A stretch of 64,000 nucleotides of DNA, from NCBI GenBank assembly GCA_963843465.1, contig CAWJKP010000009.1, forward strand, positions 434,001 to 498,000. The letters are read 5' to 3'. The translations under genes and the position numbers were made by a program. Shown in pieces: positions 44,129 to 56,351 of this stretch (within the stretch, counting starts at the first letter, position 1; each line of letters opens with the position of its first letter). Under the pieces are notes generated by a model. It had not been told where the DNA came from. It saw nothing but the letters and a program-made list of their open reading frames with translations, and ran no database searches. This DNA comes from CAWJKP01 sp963843465 (GTDB lineage Bacteria; Planctomycetota; Planctomycetia; Pirellulales; Thermoguttaceae).

Positions 44129-46470
44129 CAAGCGGTTTTCTGGTCGGGATACTTTACGCGGCCGTGGTAGTTGGCGATCAGCGACTTGACGATGCTCCGC
44201 TCGATGGTCCGCAGCTCGCGGAGCGTGAGGTTGCTCTCGTCGAACTGGCCGTCGTCGAGCTTCCGCTCGGCGATTTCGCGGACCAGGGACTCGATCCGCG
44301 AGGGGGCCGGGTCGCGCAGCGACCGGCAGGCGCTCTCGGCCGAGTCGGTGAGCATCAGCACGGCGGCCTCCTTGGTCTGAGGGCGCGGCCCGGGATAGCG
44401 GAAACTGCTCTCCTCGACCTCGGCGCCGTTGGGATCGGCCTGGCTCTGCTCGCTGGCCAGGTGGTAGAAGTAGTCGACCAGCGTCGTGCCGTGGTGCTGC
44501 TCGATGAAATCGATGATCGGCTCGGGAAGCTTGTGCTGCCGGGCGAGGTCGGCGCCGTCCTTGATGTGAGCGACGATCACCAGGCGGCTCATGGCCGGGA
44601 TCAGCGACTCGTGGCGGCTGCCGGCCGCCGACTGGTTCTCGGCGAAGTACTCCGGCTTGAGCATCTTGCCGATGTCGTGGAAATAAGCGCCCACGCGGAC
44701 CAGCAGTCCCCGCGCCGATGGTGTCGGCGGCGGCCTCGGCGATCGAGCCCACGGTGATCGAGTGGTTGTAGGTGCTGGGGGCGCGGCGGACCAGCTCCTG
44801 CAGCAAGGGGTGCGAGACGTCGCCCAGCTCCAGCAGGCTGATGTCGGTCAGCACGCCGAAAAAGCTCTCCACGAAGGGCAACAAGCCGGTCATGAGGAAG
44901 CCCGCCGCAACCGTCCAAAGCGCAGTCCGCGAGGCTTCCTCGCCGATGGGAATCAGCAGCTCGGGCCTGGTCGGCTGCTTGTCGAGCACGGCCACGCAGA
45001 AGGAGAGCAACATTGCCACCAGGCCCGCGTAGAGGCCCACGTAGATCAGCTTGCTGCGGCTGCGGATCCGCCGGAGCTGCAGCACGGCCGTGGCGGTCAC
45101 GACCAGGAGCACGAACAGCGGCCACAGGCTGTGACCCAGCGCCAGCGCGATGATCATCGCCACCACGCCTGAGAACAACAGGGCCAACTCGCGGCTATAG
45201 GCGATGGCCGCGATCTGGCCGAACAACAACAGCGGGATGATCTCCGCCCGCCAGGCGTCGGCCGAGGCCCAGCACGACAAGGCCACCGTGAACAGAGCCA
45301 TGGCCAGCATCGTCGCCAGGCGGCGGAGACTGACCACCAGCCGGCGCTCGCGGTTGTGCAGGTAGAGGCCGCAAAGAGCGAACATTCCCAGGATGAAGAC
45401 CACCAGGGCCGCTGCACGGAGAACCCGTTGGAGCAGCGTCCGCTTGGCCATGACCGCTTCGTTTTCTTTCTTCAACAGCCTCAGTTGGTCGTCGGTCAAG
45501 GAGTCGTTGACGGGGGCCAGGATCTCGCCCTTCTTGTATTCCTTGACAACGTCCTTTACGGCCGCCGCCGCCTGTTCCAGGGCCCGCTGGGTCTGGGCCT
45601 CGTCGAGCTTCAAGGTCGCCGCCGCCTTCAGGCGCGGTTGCAGCCAGTCGAAGACCAGGTCCGCCAGCTCCGGAGGCTTGAGGTGGCCGTGCAGGCTCTC
45701 CTGGATCGCCGAGCCGTTGCCGATCTGCGCCTCGCTGACGCGGATAATCTGCGGCTCCGGCTGACCGGGCAAGTGGACGGCGATCTCCTCCTGGTTGCCC
45801 TGGCCCAGCGGCTGGTCGAGCTTCTCCTTGCCCTGGCCCAGCGGCTGGTCGAGCTTCTCCTTGCCCTGGCCCAGCGGCTGGTCGAGCTTCTCCAGGAGCC
45901 CGTGTTGCTCGCAGGGCGCCAGCGCCGCGGCCACCGCCTGCGCGAAGCCTTGCAGGTTCTTGTCGCCATCCAGGGCCTTGTGCAGCACGTCGAACCGCTT
46001 GCGCAACTGGGCCTCGCTGAGCTTCGGCCCACCGTCCACCTTGGGCTGGAACTGGGACCAGACCGGCAGCTTCTTCAGGTCCTCGTAGCTGGCTGCCGCC
46101 ATCACCTCGGCCACCGCGTTGCGAAGCTGCGAGCGCAACCGCACCAGGGCGCGGGATCGTGCGTGTAGACATACCGCACCTCCCAGCGGGCACGTTGCCG
46201 GGCGTCCCGCGTCTCCTCGGGATTGGCTATCGAGAAGGCCACCCGCGCAGTCACATCCCGGTTGATCGTTTGGCCGGAGTGATGGGCGAAAGGAGGGTCC
46301 CAGCCGTGGATCACCAGGCACAAGGCCAGGGCCGTCAATAGACAGAGGCCCAGCCGCACGAGCACGTCGCGGCGGCGCAGGTTGGCCCATGCCCGCTCCC
46401 ACTTGCTGGGGCGGATCTCCAGAGCGGCCACCCGCTCCGACCGTGTTCGTTTCTGACTACCGCTGGCCAT
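44128..46470 (-). CDS. pgpH: 7TM-HD phosphohydrolase (PgpH-like), two frameshifts
   Basis: Roughly 780 residues when joined. An N-terminal helix (LVRLGLCLLTALALCLVIHG) is followed by a ~330-residue 7TMR-HDED-type extracellular domain, seven membrane helices (LVVFILGMFALCGLYLHNRE onwards) and the HD domain: TYNHSITVGSIAEAAADTIG, GAYFHDIGKMLKPEYFAENQ and IVAHIKDGADLA. PgpH hydrolyses cyclic di-AMP. The frame breaks at G3 46153-46155 and C4 44708-44711; one added base at each gives an intact protein. The domain also contains an 11-residue x3 tandem repeat. The stop overlaps ybeY by one base, which is the usual phoH-pgpH-ybeY order. Confidence 0.82.
45795..45893 (-). repeat. 33-bp x3 in-frame tandem repeat in pgpH
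   Basis: Three near-identical copies encode KLDQPLGQGKE in the extracellular domain. The copies differ at very few positions, which indicates recent duplication. The number of copies is probably variable between strains. Confidence 0.95.
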
Positions 46471-46621
46471 ATAGGAGAAGTTAGAAGCTAGGAGTTAGGA
46501 GTTAGAATGACAAACGAGGCACCGTTTGGAAATTCTGGCTGACGTGAGCGACTCCCCGCAAACTTGTCAACTCCTAACTCCTAACTTCTAACTCCTAACT
46601 TCTAACTCCTAACTTCTAACC
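46471..46621. repeat. taggagttagaagtt word repeat (long copy)
   Basis: aggagttagaatgacaaacg-type words, then ctaactcctaacttctaact repeated several times, with an intervening GC-rich centre. It separates phoH and pgpH and provides the final residues (RVRS) and the stop of PhoH. Confidence 0.88.
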
Positions 46622-47556
46622 CGCTTGGTAGGTCGCTCATAGGCGTCGACAATCTCTTGCACCAGCCGGTGCCGCACAATGTCGGCGTTGGTCAGCGCCA
46701 CCGCTGCCACGCCGCGGATCCCCCGCAGACGCTGCAAGGCGTCGACCAGCCCGCTATGGGTCTGCGGAGGGAGGTCCACCTGGGTGGTGTCGCCGGAAAC
46801 CACGATCTTCGAGCCGTTGCCCATCCGCGTGAGGAACATCTTCATCTGCGCAACGGTGGTGTTTTGGGCTTCGTCGAGAATGATGAAGGAATCGTTGAGC
46901 GTGCGGCCGCGCATGTAAGCCAGCGGGATCACCTCGATCAGATCCTCCTCCGTGTAGCGGCGGATCATGTCGTGTTCCATCATCTCCCGCAGGGCGTCGA
47001 ACAGCGGACGCAGGTAAGGGTTGATCTTCGCTTGCAAGTCGCCGGGCAGGTAGCCCAGGCTCTCCCCCGCCTCGACCGCCGGACGGACCAGCACGATGCG
47101 GCGGATGGCTCCCGCCTTCAGCGCGGCCACGGCCATGGCCACGGCCAAGTAAGTCTTTCCCGTCCCGGCCGGCCCCGTACAGAACACCAGGTCTTGTTCC
47201 TGAAGCGTGGCGAGGTAACGGGCCTGGCCGGCGGTCTTCGGCCGCACTTGCCGACCGTTGTAAACCTCCAGCGTGATCGCGCCGCAAACCTCCTGGCCCC
47301 CGCGAACCTCGGCCAAGACGCGGCTCACGTCGTCCGCCGCCAGCAACCCCTGGCGATGGGCCTGGGCTTGAAGCTGCTCCAAGATCTTGGTGGCTTCCGC
47401 CACCGCCGGCTCGTCACCGCGGATGTGGATCTGTCCGTCACGAACCGAGATGCTCACGCCCAACGACTCGCGGATCCTTCGCAGGTGCTGGTCGCAAGTG
47501 CCGAACAAGCCCACCAAAGCCCTGGTATTGACAACCGAGATTGTGTTTTCGCCCAT
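46609..47556 (-). CDS. phoH: PhoH-like ATPase
   Basis: A 315-residue P-loop protein with an N-terminal KH-like part (RIRESLGVSISVRDGQIHIR) and the PhoH domain: DLVFCTGPAGTGKTYLAVAM (Walker A), RRIVLVRPAVEAGESLGYLP, IEVIPLAYMRGRTLNDSFII (with the ILDEAQN box) and FLTRMGNGSKIVVSGDTTQV. It is likely an RNA-associated ATPase or helicase with YbeY. It precedes pgpH and ybeY, the conserved operon order, though a repeat intervenes. Confidence 0.93.
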   Translation of the reverse strand: MGENTISVVNTRALVGLFGTCDQHLRRIRESLGVSISVRDGQIHIRGDEPAVAEATKILEQLQAQAHRQGLLAADDVSRVLAEVRGGQEVCGAITLEVYNGRQVRPKTAGQARYLATLQEQDLVFCTGPAGTGKTYLAVAMAVAALKAGAIRRIVLVRPAVEAGESLGYLPGDLQAKINPYLRPLFDALREMMEHDMIRRYTEEDLIEVIPLAYMRGRTLNDSFIILDEAQNTTVAQMKMFLTRMGNGSKIVVSGDTTQVDLPPQTHSGLVDALQRLRGIRGVAAVALTNADIVRHRLVQEIVDAYERPTKRVRS

Positions 47557-47627
47557 TCAGCTCCGTGCCAACTCCGTCACCGACACCGTCAATTCAAGAT
47601 CTATCCCTTACATTACTCTACCACGAA

Positions 47628-47984
47628 TCAGGCGAAGTCCGAAAGGTCCGCAATATATGTACGGCAATAAGGGCAGATATGGGTCGCCGTCTCGATCTCC
47701 TTATGACACCGCCAGCAACTCTTCTTCTTCAGCCCGAACCCCTTCGTCTTTGGGTCTGCGTTTCCACCAGCTTCGGTGGGGGACGATGGCGCTGGAGGGG
47801 TAACTGCCGGCACGACCTTGTGGGGACCAAGGATGTCCATCAGGCCATCCTCGAATACCTCCTCCTCCGAAGGAGGGCGGACGTTCACCTGGGCTTTACA
47901 GATGGGGCAGAGACCCGTCTTGCCCGCACACGACTCCTGCACCTGTAGCCGATGTCCGTTCGGACAAACCACTTGGATCGACAT
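47628..47984 (-). CDS. Zinc-ribbon protein of unknown function
   Basis: A 118-residue protein with two cysteine clusters: CPNGHRLQVQESCAGKTGLC followed by PICKA, and CWRCHKEIETATHICPYC. These are zinc-ribbon-type metal sites. The middle (VVPAVTPPAPSSPTEAGG) is proline-rich and disordered. No membrane segment is visible. This family appears common in planctomycetes, but its role is unknown to me. SD GGAGGGACG is upstream of ATG 47984. Confidence 0.75.
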   Translation of the reverse strand: MSIQVVCPNGHRLQVQESCAGKTGLCPICKAQVNVRPPSEEEVFEDGLMDILGPHKVVPAVTPPAPSSPTEAGGNADPKTKGFGLKKKSCWRCHKEIETATHICPYCRTYIADLSDFA

Positions 47985-48581
47985 GGCACGTCCCTCCTAC
48001 CAACCCGGCTTGATCCGGACAACGAGGACGAACTGACCGATCCTTTTCTCTGTTTCGTGCATTTTCCGAGCAGTTTTCGAAAAATGCCAGCCGACGCGTT
48101 CCGCAGCATCGGCGCAACGCACTTTGATAAGGCCCATCATAACACCCCAACCGCCGAGGGACCAGTCATTTCCGATAAATCAATGGGTGCCATGCCTGCT
48201 CAGCGAACGGGGTGAGACAGCGAGCATGTCGATGCGTCAATTGCGCCCTTCATGCCCACGGCAAGCGTGGCCATAGCGCCCATTTATCCTAAATTACGCA
48301 AGATATGCTCCGCGCGGTCCGCAATGCGCCGTTCGTAGTCCCACCTTTAGGTGGTCCTGTCGCGGATTTCCGGCCAAAGCCGGTACTACGAACTTGTATC
48401 ATTTCACGCCGCAGGCAGTATGAACAACATTTCCTCCGCGTCACAGTGGTGTGCCATTGATTGGTAGGGATGGCAGGATTCGCGCCGTGGTGTTAAGGTC
48501 ATAGGCGTCGGCGTTGTCTGGAAGTGAAATCATTCGTCTGCCGCCAACCGCAATTTGGCACTGAAGATCAAGGAGCCTGCC
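47985..48581. other. Intergenic region with one REP-like palindrome
   Basis: 597 bases with no supported gene. At 48331-48392 there is a palindrome of the gtagtcccacctttaggtgg family ending in ggccaaagccggtactacga. It is a divergent promoter region for the zinc-ribbon gene and the GH51 gene. Confidence 0.55.
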
Positions 48582-50493
48582 ATGCCTCGCGCCCTGCTGA
48601 CCCTGCTGATGGCCGTCGGCCTGTCGATGGCCCTTCTTTGGACCGCTCGACTCGGCGCGGCGCCGCCCGGCGAGGACGGGCGGATCGTCGTCGACGCGGC
48701 CAAGGTCGGCCAACCGATCTCCAAGTACATCTATGGGCAGTTCACCGAGCACCTGGGCCGCTGCATCTACGGCGGCATCTGGGCCGAAATGCTCGAAGAC
48801 CGCAAGTTCTTCGATGCGGTTGGCGCCAAGGACTCCCCCTGGAGGGCATTGACGGACCCGCCGACCGTGACCATGGCCCACGACCGGCCTTTTGTCGGCC
48901 AGCAGGCGCCCGAGATCGCCTTGTCCGAGAACGGTGAAGCCCGTGGCATCGTCCAAGGCGGGTTGGCCCTGCGGAAAGGGAAGCGTTACGCCGGTCGGAT
49001 CTGGATTGCCGGTGCGCCCCAGGCCGGCCCGGTACAGGTTTCGCTGGTCTGGGGTGAAGGCGCCGAGGGCCGTCAGACGGTCAATATCGCCGATCTGGAG
49101 CTCGCGACCCGCCTGGCGCTCGTGTCCCGCCTCGCGTTCCTTGCCGGAGGCGACACGGACAACGGCCGCCTGGAGATCGCTTCTACGGGCCGGGGCAGCT
49201 TCCGCGTGAACACGGTCTCGCTGATGCCGGCCGACAACGTCGAGGGAATGAGGGCCGACACGCTGGCCCTGCTGAAAGAACTGGACTCGCCGGTCTACCG
49301 CTGGCCGGGTGGGAACTTCGTCAGCGGCTACCAGTGGACCGACGGCATCGGCCCTCGCGACGGCCGCGCGCCGAAGAAGAACCCGGCTTGGAAAGGGATC
49401 GAGCACAACGACTACGGCTTGGATGAGTTCCTGGCTTTCTGCCGCCTACTCGGGACCGAGCCCTACATCGCCGTCAACAGCGGCTTGGGCGACGTCAAGG
49501 CCGCGGCCGACGAGGTCCAGTACGCCAACGGCGCCGCCGACACGCCGATGGGCAAGCTGCGAGCACAAAACGGCCACCCGCAGCCCTACGGCGTCAAGTT
49601 CTGGAGCATCGGCAACGAGATGTACGGCGGTTGGCAGCTCGGCCACATGCCCTTGGAGCGCTACGTCGAGAAACACAACCAGTTCGCCGACGCCATGCGG
49701 AAGATCGACCCGTCGATCAAGCTGATCGCCGTCGGCTCCGTGGGCAAGTGGAGCGAAATGATGCTCAGCCATTGCGCGGGCCAGATGGACTTGATGAGCG
49801 AGCACTTCTACTGCGGCGCAAAAGGACCTGGCGGCCCACGTGCGGCAGATCCCCGACAACGTGCGGCGGATCGCCGAGGCCCATCGCCGTTATCGCCGGG
49901 AGATCCCGGCCCTTGCGGGCAAGGACATCCGCGTGGCTTTGGACGAGTGGAACTACTGGTACGGCCCCGACGTTTTCGGTGAAATTGGCACCCGCTACTA
50001 TCTCAAAGATGCCTTGGGGATCGCCGCCGGCCTGAACGAGTTCGCCCGGCAGAGCGACATCTGCTTCATGGCCAATTACGCCCAGACGGTGAACGTCATC
50101 GGTTGCATCAAGACCAGCAAGACCTCGGCCGCGTTGGAGACCACGGGCCTGGCGCTGGTGCTCTACCGCCGGCACTTCGGCACGCTCCCGGTGGCCACCA
50201 TTGCGCCCCAGTCGCTGGACGCCCAAGCCGCCTGGAGCGAGGATCGCAAGACGCTGACCCTGGCTGTTGTCAATCCGAGCGTGCAAGCGGCAACGGTCCG
50301 GTTGGCCCTCGAAGGCGTCAAGCTCCGCGGCACGGGCAAGCGACGGCAGATCGCCGGCGCCGACCCGATGGCCTACAACGATCCCGACAAGCCGGCCAAG
50401 GTGTCGATCGAGGAAACACCCGTCGAGCGTTTCGGTGGGACGCTTGCGCTGGCCCCGTGCAGCATCACCCTTTGGGCGTTGGACGCGGAGTGA
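48582..50493 (+). CDS. GH51 alpha-L-arabinofuranosidase, secreted, single frameshift
   Basis: About 637 residues when joined. A signal peptide (MPRALLTLLMAVGLSMALLW) and the GH51 start (QPISKYIYGQFTEHLGRCIY) are clear. The acid/base Glu is in VKFWSIGNEMYGGW, and the nucleophile Glu in RVALDEWNYWYG; a C-terminal beta domain follows. The enzyme removes arabinofuranosyl units from plant or algal polysaccharides. The frame breaks at the A4 run 49820-49823; removing one A restores CGAKDLAAHVRQI. ATG 48582 has AAGGAG upstream. No other polysaccharide-utilisation gene is nearby. Confidence 0.85.
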
Positions 50494-50500
50494 CGATCGT

Positions 50501-50592
50501 CTGTAGGGAACGCCCTCCGTGGCGTTCCGTTTGCCGGGCAAACACGGTCCTGAGGCTGGCCACGGAACGCCACAGAGGGCGTTCCCTACAGA
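50501..50592. repeat. Inverted repeat gtagggaacgccctccgtgg
   Basis: ctgtagggaacgccctccgt and its complement acagagggcgttccctacag flank a GC-rich centre with tgccgggcaaac. A second copy is at 61571-61660. It lies between the convergent GH51 and CPBP genes and forms the last codons of the CPBP gene. Confidence 0.9.
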
Positions 50593-51509
50593 CCAAAATC
50601 GGAGGGTTCTTGTTGCGCAGCGCAGTATTGCTGTAGGCAGCCGGTAGCGCCCGCCGTCACTCGCGCAACACCCCAGATGCCGAGCAAGAGCAGGGCCACT
50701 CCCACAGCGTTCAACCAAGCCGGTTGGAAATGGACGATCCCTGGCGCCGTGACCTCGCAGAAGCCCCGAATGTGGATTTGGCAGCGGTCACGCAGCATTG
50801 GGACGAGGAACACCTGGGCGTTGAAAATCGCGTGCATCGCGATGCACGGCCAAAGCGAGCGCGTGCGAATGCGGAGCCAGCCTTGGAAAAGGCCGGTCGC
50901 CAAGCCCACGACGAGCTGGTACGGATTCAAGTGCGAGATTGCGAACAGGATCGCCGAGTAGAGTACGGCCCGTACCACCGTGTATCGGCGGAGGAGGCCC
51001 GTCAGCATCACGCCGCGGAAGAGTAATTCCTCGGTGAGCGGCGCCACCACGACAAACGCGATTACGGCCCAGAAGCCGCCCTGAGCCAACTGGCGGAAGA
51101 AATCGGCGAATACCTCGGGCATGCCCAGCGATTGGGCCAGGTTGTCCGCCTCGGAAACAAGAATACCCAGCCCACAAGCGGCAGGCACCAGCGGCAGCAG
51201 CACCAGCGGGCGAAATGCCTTCAGGGGGATGACATCTCGCCAGGGAAGCCTCAATCGCCACAACCCAAAGCCAATCACCAGCGTGAAGGTGATGATGTTC
51301 ATCACGACGATGCTCATGGCTATTTGCGAATCGGACGGCTTCGTTGTGCCCGTCAGCACCAACAGGACAATCAAGGCGAAACTGCACGCAATTTGCAGCA
51401 CCACGACCAGGACGACCAGGAGGATGGCGCCCCAAATGTTGAGAAAGCTGGGCGGAGGCGCCGCAGCGGCGACCGCCGCTGGAACGGGCGAGGGTTGGCT
51501 TTCGCTCAT
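50586..51509 (-). CDS. CPBP family intramembrane metalloprotease
   Basis: A 307-residue membrane protein with about seven helices. The motifs are VVAPLTEELLFRGVMLTGLL (EExxxR, with the acids at the metal site), AILFAISHLNPYQLVVGLAT (second-motif His) and CIAMHAIFN (third-motif His). CPBP/Abi proteases cleave within or near the membrane; some act in bacteriocin self-immunity or prenyl-protein-like processing. ATG 51509 has GGAG upstream. The C-terminal PSDFGL is encoded by the palindrome. Confidence 0.88.
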   Translation of the reverse strand: MSESQPSPVPAAVAAAAPPPSFLNIWGAILLVVLVVVLQIACSFALIVLLVLTGTTKPSDSQIAMSIVVMNIITFTLVIGFGLWRLRLPWRDVIPLKAFRPLVLLPLVPAACGLGILVSEADNLAQSLGMPEVFADFFRQLAQGGFWAVIAFVVVAPLTEELLFRGVMLTGLLRRYTVVRAVLYSAILFAISHLNPYQLVVGLATGLFQGWLRIRTRSLWPCIAMHAIFNAQVFLVPMLRDRCQIHIRGFCEVTAPGIVHFQPAWLNAVGVALLLLGIWGVARVTAGATGCLQQYCAAQQEPSDFGL

Positions 51510-51573
51510 GTCGTCTCCGGTCAAACTACACATGCCAGGGTTGCCTAGGCGGGCTAAAGCCCGCCCCACACGG

Positions 51574-53095
51574 CTACAGTTTCCAACCCTCGCGGTATTC
51601 GCGGTAGAGGTACTTGATCGCGCCGGCGACGTTGGTGATTGCCGGTTTTTGGCTGTCGAACCGCACCTTCTTGCCCGCGCGTAGTGCCACGGTCCCCAGG
51701 TTGACGGCGTCGGTAATTGGACCAGCGTTGGCAAAACTGCCCGGCGACGGCTCGCCGCCTTGGACTGCCTGGAGCCAGGAGCCGTGAGGTCCGCCGGGCC
51801 CTGCTCGCCTCCGTCCAGCGCCCTGCGGCGAGGGATCCTCTTTCCCAAGGGGCTCACTCTTACCCTTGGCAAAAAGGCGCGGGTTCTCTCCGAGGAAACC
51901 CGCCATGATCGCTCCCCCGTCGCCGACAAAGAGGATACCTTCGCTCCCCATTTCGACGTTCTGCGATTCGACTTCCCTGGGCAGGCGCGGCTTCATGCCT
52001 CCGTCGTACCAGAACAGATCCAGCGCCGGCATCTGGGCCCTCGCGGCAAACCGCAGGCGAATGGTGCAGGCGGTCGGGTAGGAGAAATCATTATGGTCGG
52101 TGCGGCTGACGTGATCCACGATCGAGCAGGTGTGGCTGGCCCAGGCCTCGGCACTTTCCGGAGCGTCAAGGTCCAGCGCCGTGAAGACCGGCCAAAGGCT
52201 GTAAATGCCCATGTCCGCCATCGAACCGCCGCCGAAATCGAACCAGCCGCGAAACACGGTATGCGTGTAGTTGGGATGATAGGGGCGGGCCAGCGCAGGC
52301 CCCAGCCACAAGTCCCAGTCAAACCCCTTGGGAATCGGCGGCTTGTCCTGGGGAATAGCCGTGTATTGGGGCCAGACAGGCCGATTCGTCCAGTTGTGCA
52401 CCTCGCGGAGCGGACCGATGACTCCTCCCTTGATGCGCTCGGCAATCAACCCGTTGCCGGCGCCGCTGCCATAGGCCAGCAGGTGCGTGGCCACCTTCGC
52501 CTCGCGAGCGGTCTGGAGGACCAGCCTTCCCTCGTGCAGCCGGTTGGCGATGGGCTTGTGCATCAGGACGTGCTTGCCCTTCTTCATCGCCGCGATGGAA
52601 ATGGTCGCATGGAGATGATCAGGGGTCATGATCTTGACGGCATCCAAGTCCTTCTCTTTCTCCAAGAGCTCGCGGAAGTCGGCATAGGCGGAGCAGGCCT
52701 TGAAGTTCTTCGCGCCCCGCTGATTGGCATAGTACGTGTCCACCACTTCCCGGCCCACCTCGCGTCCTCCGGGACACCCGCTATCGCTGTCTCTCCAGGC
52801 GGGCTTCCCCAGGTAGGTTCGGATCAGATTGCGAACTCCGTTGCGCGCCCCACTCCACGTAGTCGCTGCTGTCCGTGTTGGGATCGCAGACGGCGACAAT
52901 CTGTATCTTGGGATCGGCCAACAAACCGCCGATCTCGCGGAACCCCTCCGTGCCCATGCCGATGTGGGCCAAGGTGACCTTGTCGCTGGGGGCGACGTGC
53001 ATCGGCCCTCCCAGGACGTGCCTCGGAACGATCGAAAGGGCGCCGGACGCAACGGTCGATCCGATGAACCGGCGGCGACTGATAGCGGATGTCAT
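51574..53095 (-). CDS. Gfo/Idh/MocA-family oxidoreductase with Tat signal, single frameshift
   Basis: About 505 residues when joined. The twin-arginine signal SRRRFIGSTVASGALSIVPR begins the protein; the NAD-binding strand VTLAHIGMGTEGFREIGGLL, the conserved KHVLMHKPIANRLHEG-type EKP loop (VLMHKPIAN), and GGGSMADMGIYSLWPVF follow. The family oxidises sugars or inositols; many planctomycete members are periplasmic. The frame breaks at the C4 run 52848-52851; removing one base restores YVEWARNGVRNLIRTYLG. ATG 53095 has GGAG upstream. Substrate unknown. Confidence 0.85.
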
Positions 53096-53521
53096 GAACG
53101 TCTCCTGCGTGGAACTGGACCAGTCGAGACAAAAGGCCCCCGGCGAGCACCCATCGTACCGCGCAACGTCCCGATCGTTCAACAGTCACGGGGGACGGGA
53201 AACGGCGGACGGGAGGTGGCGTGATGGGCGTTTTCGAAAACCGGGTGCCCAGTCGCTATGGGGATATATATACCACCCGCTCCTGAAACGCTCCCATGCC
53301 GGGCGAGAAGATTTTCGCTTTGGCATACCCCGTCCGCCGTCCGCCGTCTGCCGTCCACCGTGCCGAGAGGAATTATGTTATGCTACAGCACAACCTAGGG
53401 GACCACGGGGAGGGGCCTCCGCCAGGGGGCCAAAACTCGGGCCCGTTCTTGCAACATAATTGGGATGGCGGCAACAAACTCTAGGGATAGGAATCAAGCA
53501 AAAATAGAGGAGCCGTAAAGC
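53096..53521. other. Intergenic region between the oxidoreductase and the Do-like protease
   Basis: 426 bases with no supported gene. 53378-53398 is a ttatgctacagcacaaccta copy of the short-palindrome family. An AAAATAGAGGAG ribosome site lies directly upstream of the protease start. Confidence 0.5.
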
Positions 53522-55099
<1,578 letters not shown>

Positions 55100-55143
55100 G
55101 TTGCAGACCCTGAGTCTTCACCAGGGTGCGAAGCAGGCGAGGT

Positions 55144-55170
55144 CCCGGCGGTGACTCGTTCACCGCCGGG
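55144..55170 (+). terminator. Rho-independent-type terminator after the Do-like protease
   Basis: An 11-bp GC-rich stem, cccggcggtga/tcaccgccggg, with a short loop, is followed by attctcttta, 44 bases past the stop codon. The T-rich tract is short, so termination may be partial. Confidence 0.6.
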
Positions 55171-55179
55171 ATTCTCTTT

Positions 55180-55293
55180 AGAAGCTGCTTCCAAACCAGA
55201 GCGCGGCGACGGGCAAGAATGCCCATCCTACGGCCGCTGTAGGTCGGGCATTACTGCCCGACGGCGGTTCCGGGGGTTCTGAAACAGCTTCTT
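55180..55293. repeat. Nested inverted repeat with gacgggcaagaatgcccatc core
   Basis: Outer arms agaagctgcttccaaacc and ggttctgaaacagcttct enclose the inner palindrome (55207-55266) of the same family as 30027-30124. It lies between the convergent protease and 243-residue genes. Confidence 0.88.
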
Positions 55294-56023
55294 AGCCCAA
55301 CGTCACGCCGAAGAAGACGACGGCGACCAGCGCGACGGCGGCGGCCAGGCGGAGCCGCCAGCGGTAGCGGCCGGCGGTCGATAGATCCAACCGCAGATAG
55401 GCCCAGGCGATGGTCAGCGACAACAGCAGCACGATCCCCACGGCGGCGAGCCGGTAAACCCGCTCGTCCACCACGACCTGCTTCCATGCCTTGCGGATTT
55501 TCTCGACGGCCTTGGCGTCGAATCCCACGAGCACGTGGAGCTGGACCATGGGGCTGTGCAGGCTGGGGCTGAGGGGAAAGACGCGCCGCTCCTCCCACGT
55601 GTCGCGGATCAGACTCCCCTGGAGGTAGTCCAGCGGAAGCTGCACCCGGCCGGACGCCCGGGAGCCGAGCAAGTTCACGGCGTAGGCGTCCACGGCCCGC
55701 AGCAACTCCTCCGGCAGTTTTCTGTCGCACTCCTCCCGGGTTGTGTAGGGGCCGACGACGATCGGCACCTGGTAGTCGCGGCCTTCGCGATGCGGCGCCG
55801 AATCGATCCAGGCGGGCCGGGACACGGTCACCGTCGGCGAGGTCGGCGCCAGGGCGTCCGCTTCCGCCGCCTCGACGCGCGAGGTCTCCGACGCCGGCGC
55901 ACCACCCGGCTGCGTGCCGTCTTCATCCTCCAACGCCCGCAATAAAGCACCCGACAACATCCGCAGCAGGCCGCCCGAATACGCCGGCTTGCCGGCGGGC
56001 GGCAAAGACGCGGACGAGGGCAC
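55292..56023 (-). CDS. Membrane protein of unknown function in a kinase-linked operon
   Basis: A 243-residue protein. The first ~70 residues are acidic and disordered; the middle (DYQVPIVVGPYTTREECDRK, PLDYLQGSLIRDTWEERRVF) is folded; two membrane helices end it (AAVGIVLLLSLTIAWAYLRL and LRLAAAVALVAVVFFGVTL). I do not recognise a family. GTG 56023 is the first start available after an in-frame stop, but a frameshift to the upstream ORF cannot be excluded. It is the last gene of the block running 60165-55292. Confidence 0.6.
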   Translation of the reverse strand: MPSSASLPPAGKPAYSGGLLRMLSGALLRALEDEDGTQPGGAPASETSRVEAAEADALAPTSPTVTVSRPAWIDSAPHREGRDYQVPIVVGPYTTREECDRKLPEELLRAVDAYAVNLLGSRASGRVQLPLDYLQGSLIRDTWEERRVFPLSPSLHSPMVQLHVLVGFDAKAVEKIRKAWKQVVVDERVYRLAAVGIVLLLSLTIAWAYLRLDLSTAGRYRWRLRLAAAVALVAVVFFGVTLG

Positions 56024-56123
56024 CTCCGGCCCAACGGCCGCGGGCGGGTCGACCAGGTCTGTGCCGAGCGTCGCCCGCGTCGGCCGATTGCCGGCCGCGA
56101 TCGCTGGCCGCAGCGGCGCCCGC

Positions 56124-56342
56124 CTAGCTTCTCGAAACTACGGGGCATACCACCCCCACCAACACCACCAAAATTGTCAACAGCATCAAAAGCAAGGGGA
56201 TCGCCGCTACGACCGCCATCGCCGCGCGGACTCGGTGGCTCGAAAACAGCCACGCCACCGCGAAGCACGCGGCCAGAATCAGGCCGAGCATAACGTCTAT
56301 TGCCACCGGGATTATCAACGGGGTAGCCATCGTATGCGTCAT
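56124..56342 (-). CDS. Small two-helix membrane protein
   Basis: A 72-residue protein with two membrane segments (IPVAIDVMLGLILAACFAVA and MAVVAAIPLLLMLLTILVVL). It starts nine bases after the kinase gene, so it is very probably co-transcribed with it. No family is recognised. Confidence 0.6.
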   Translation of the reverse strand: MTHTMATPLIIPVAIDVMLGLILAACFAVAWLFSSHRVRAAMAVVAAIPLLLMLLTILVVLVGVVCPVVSRS

Positions 56343-56351
56343 CGTCTTTCC

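Noticed and set aside
46471..46621. Direct repeats of ctaacttctaactcc that resemble a CRISPR array
   Set aside because: The words are contiguous without unique spacers of constant length, and no cas gene is in the window. The same holds for 15878-15969 and for 17251-17415.
48200..48330. A possible small plus-strand gene in the zinc-ribbon/GH51 gap
   Set aside because: The short frames there have no ribosome site and no recognisable sequence.
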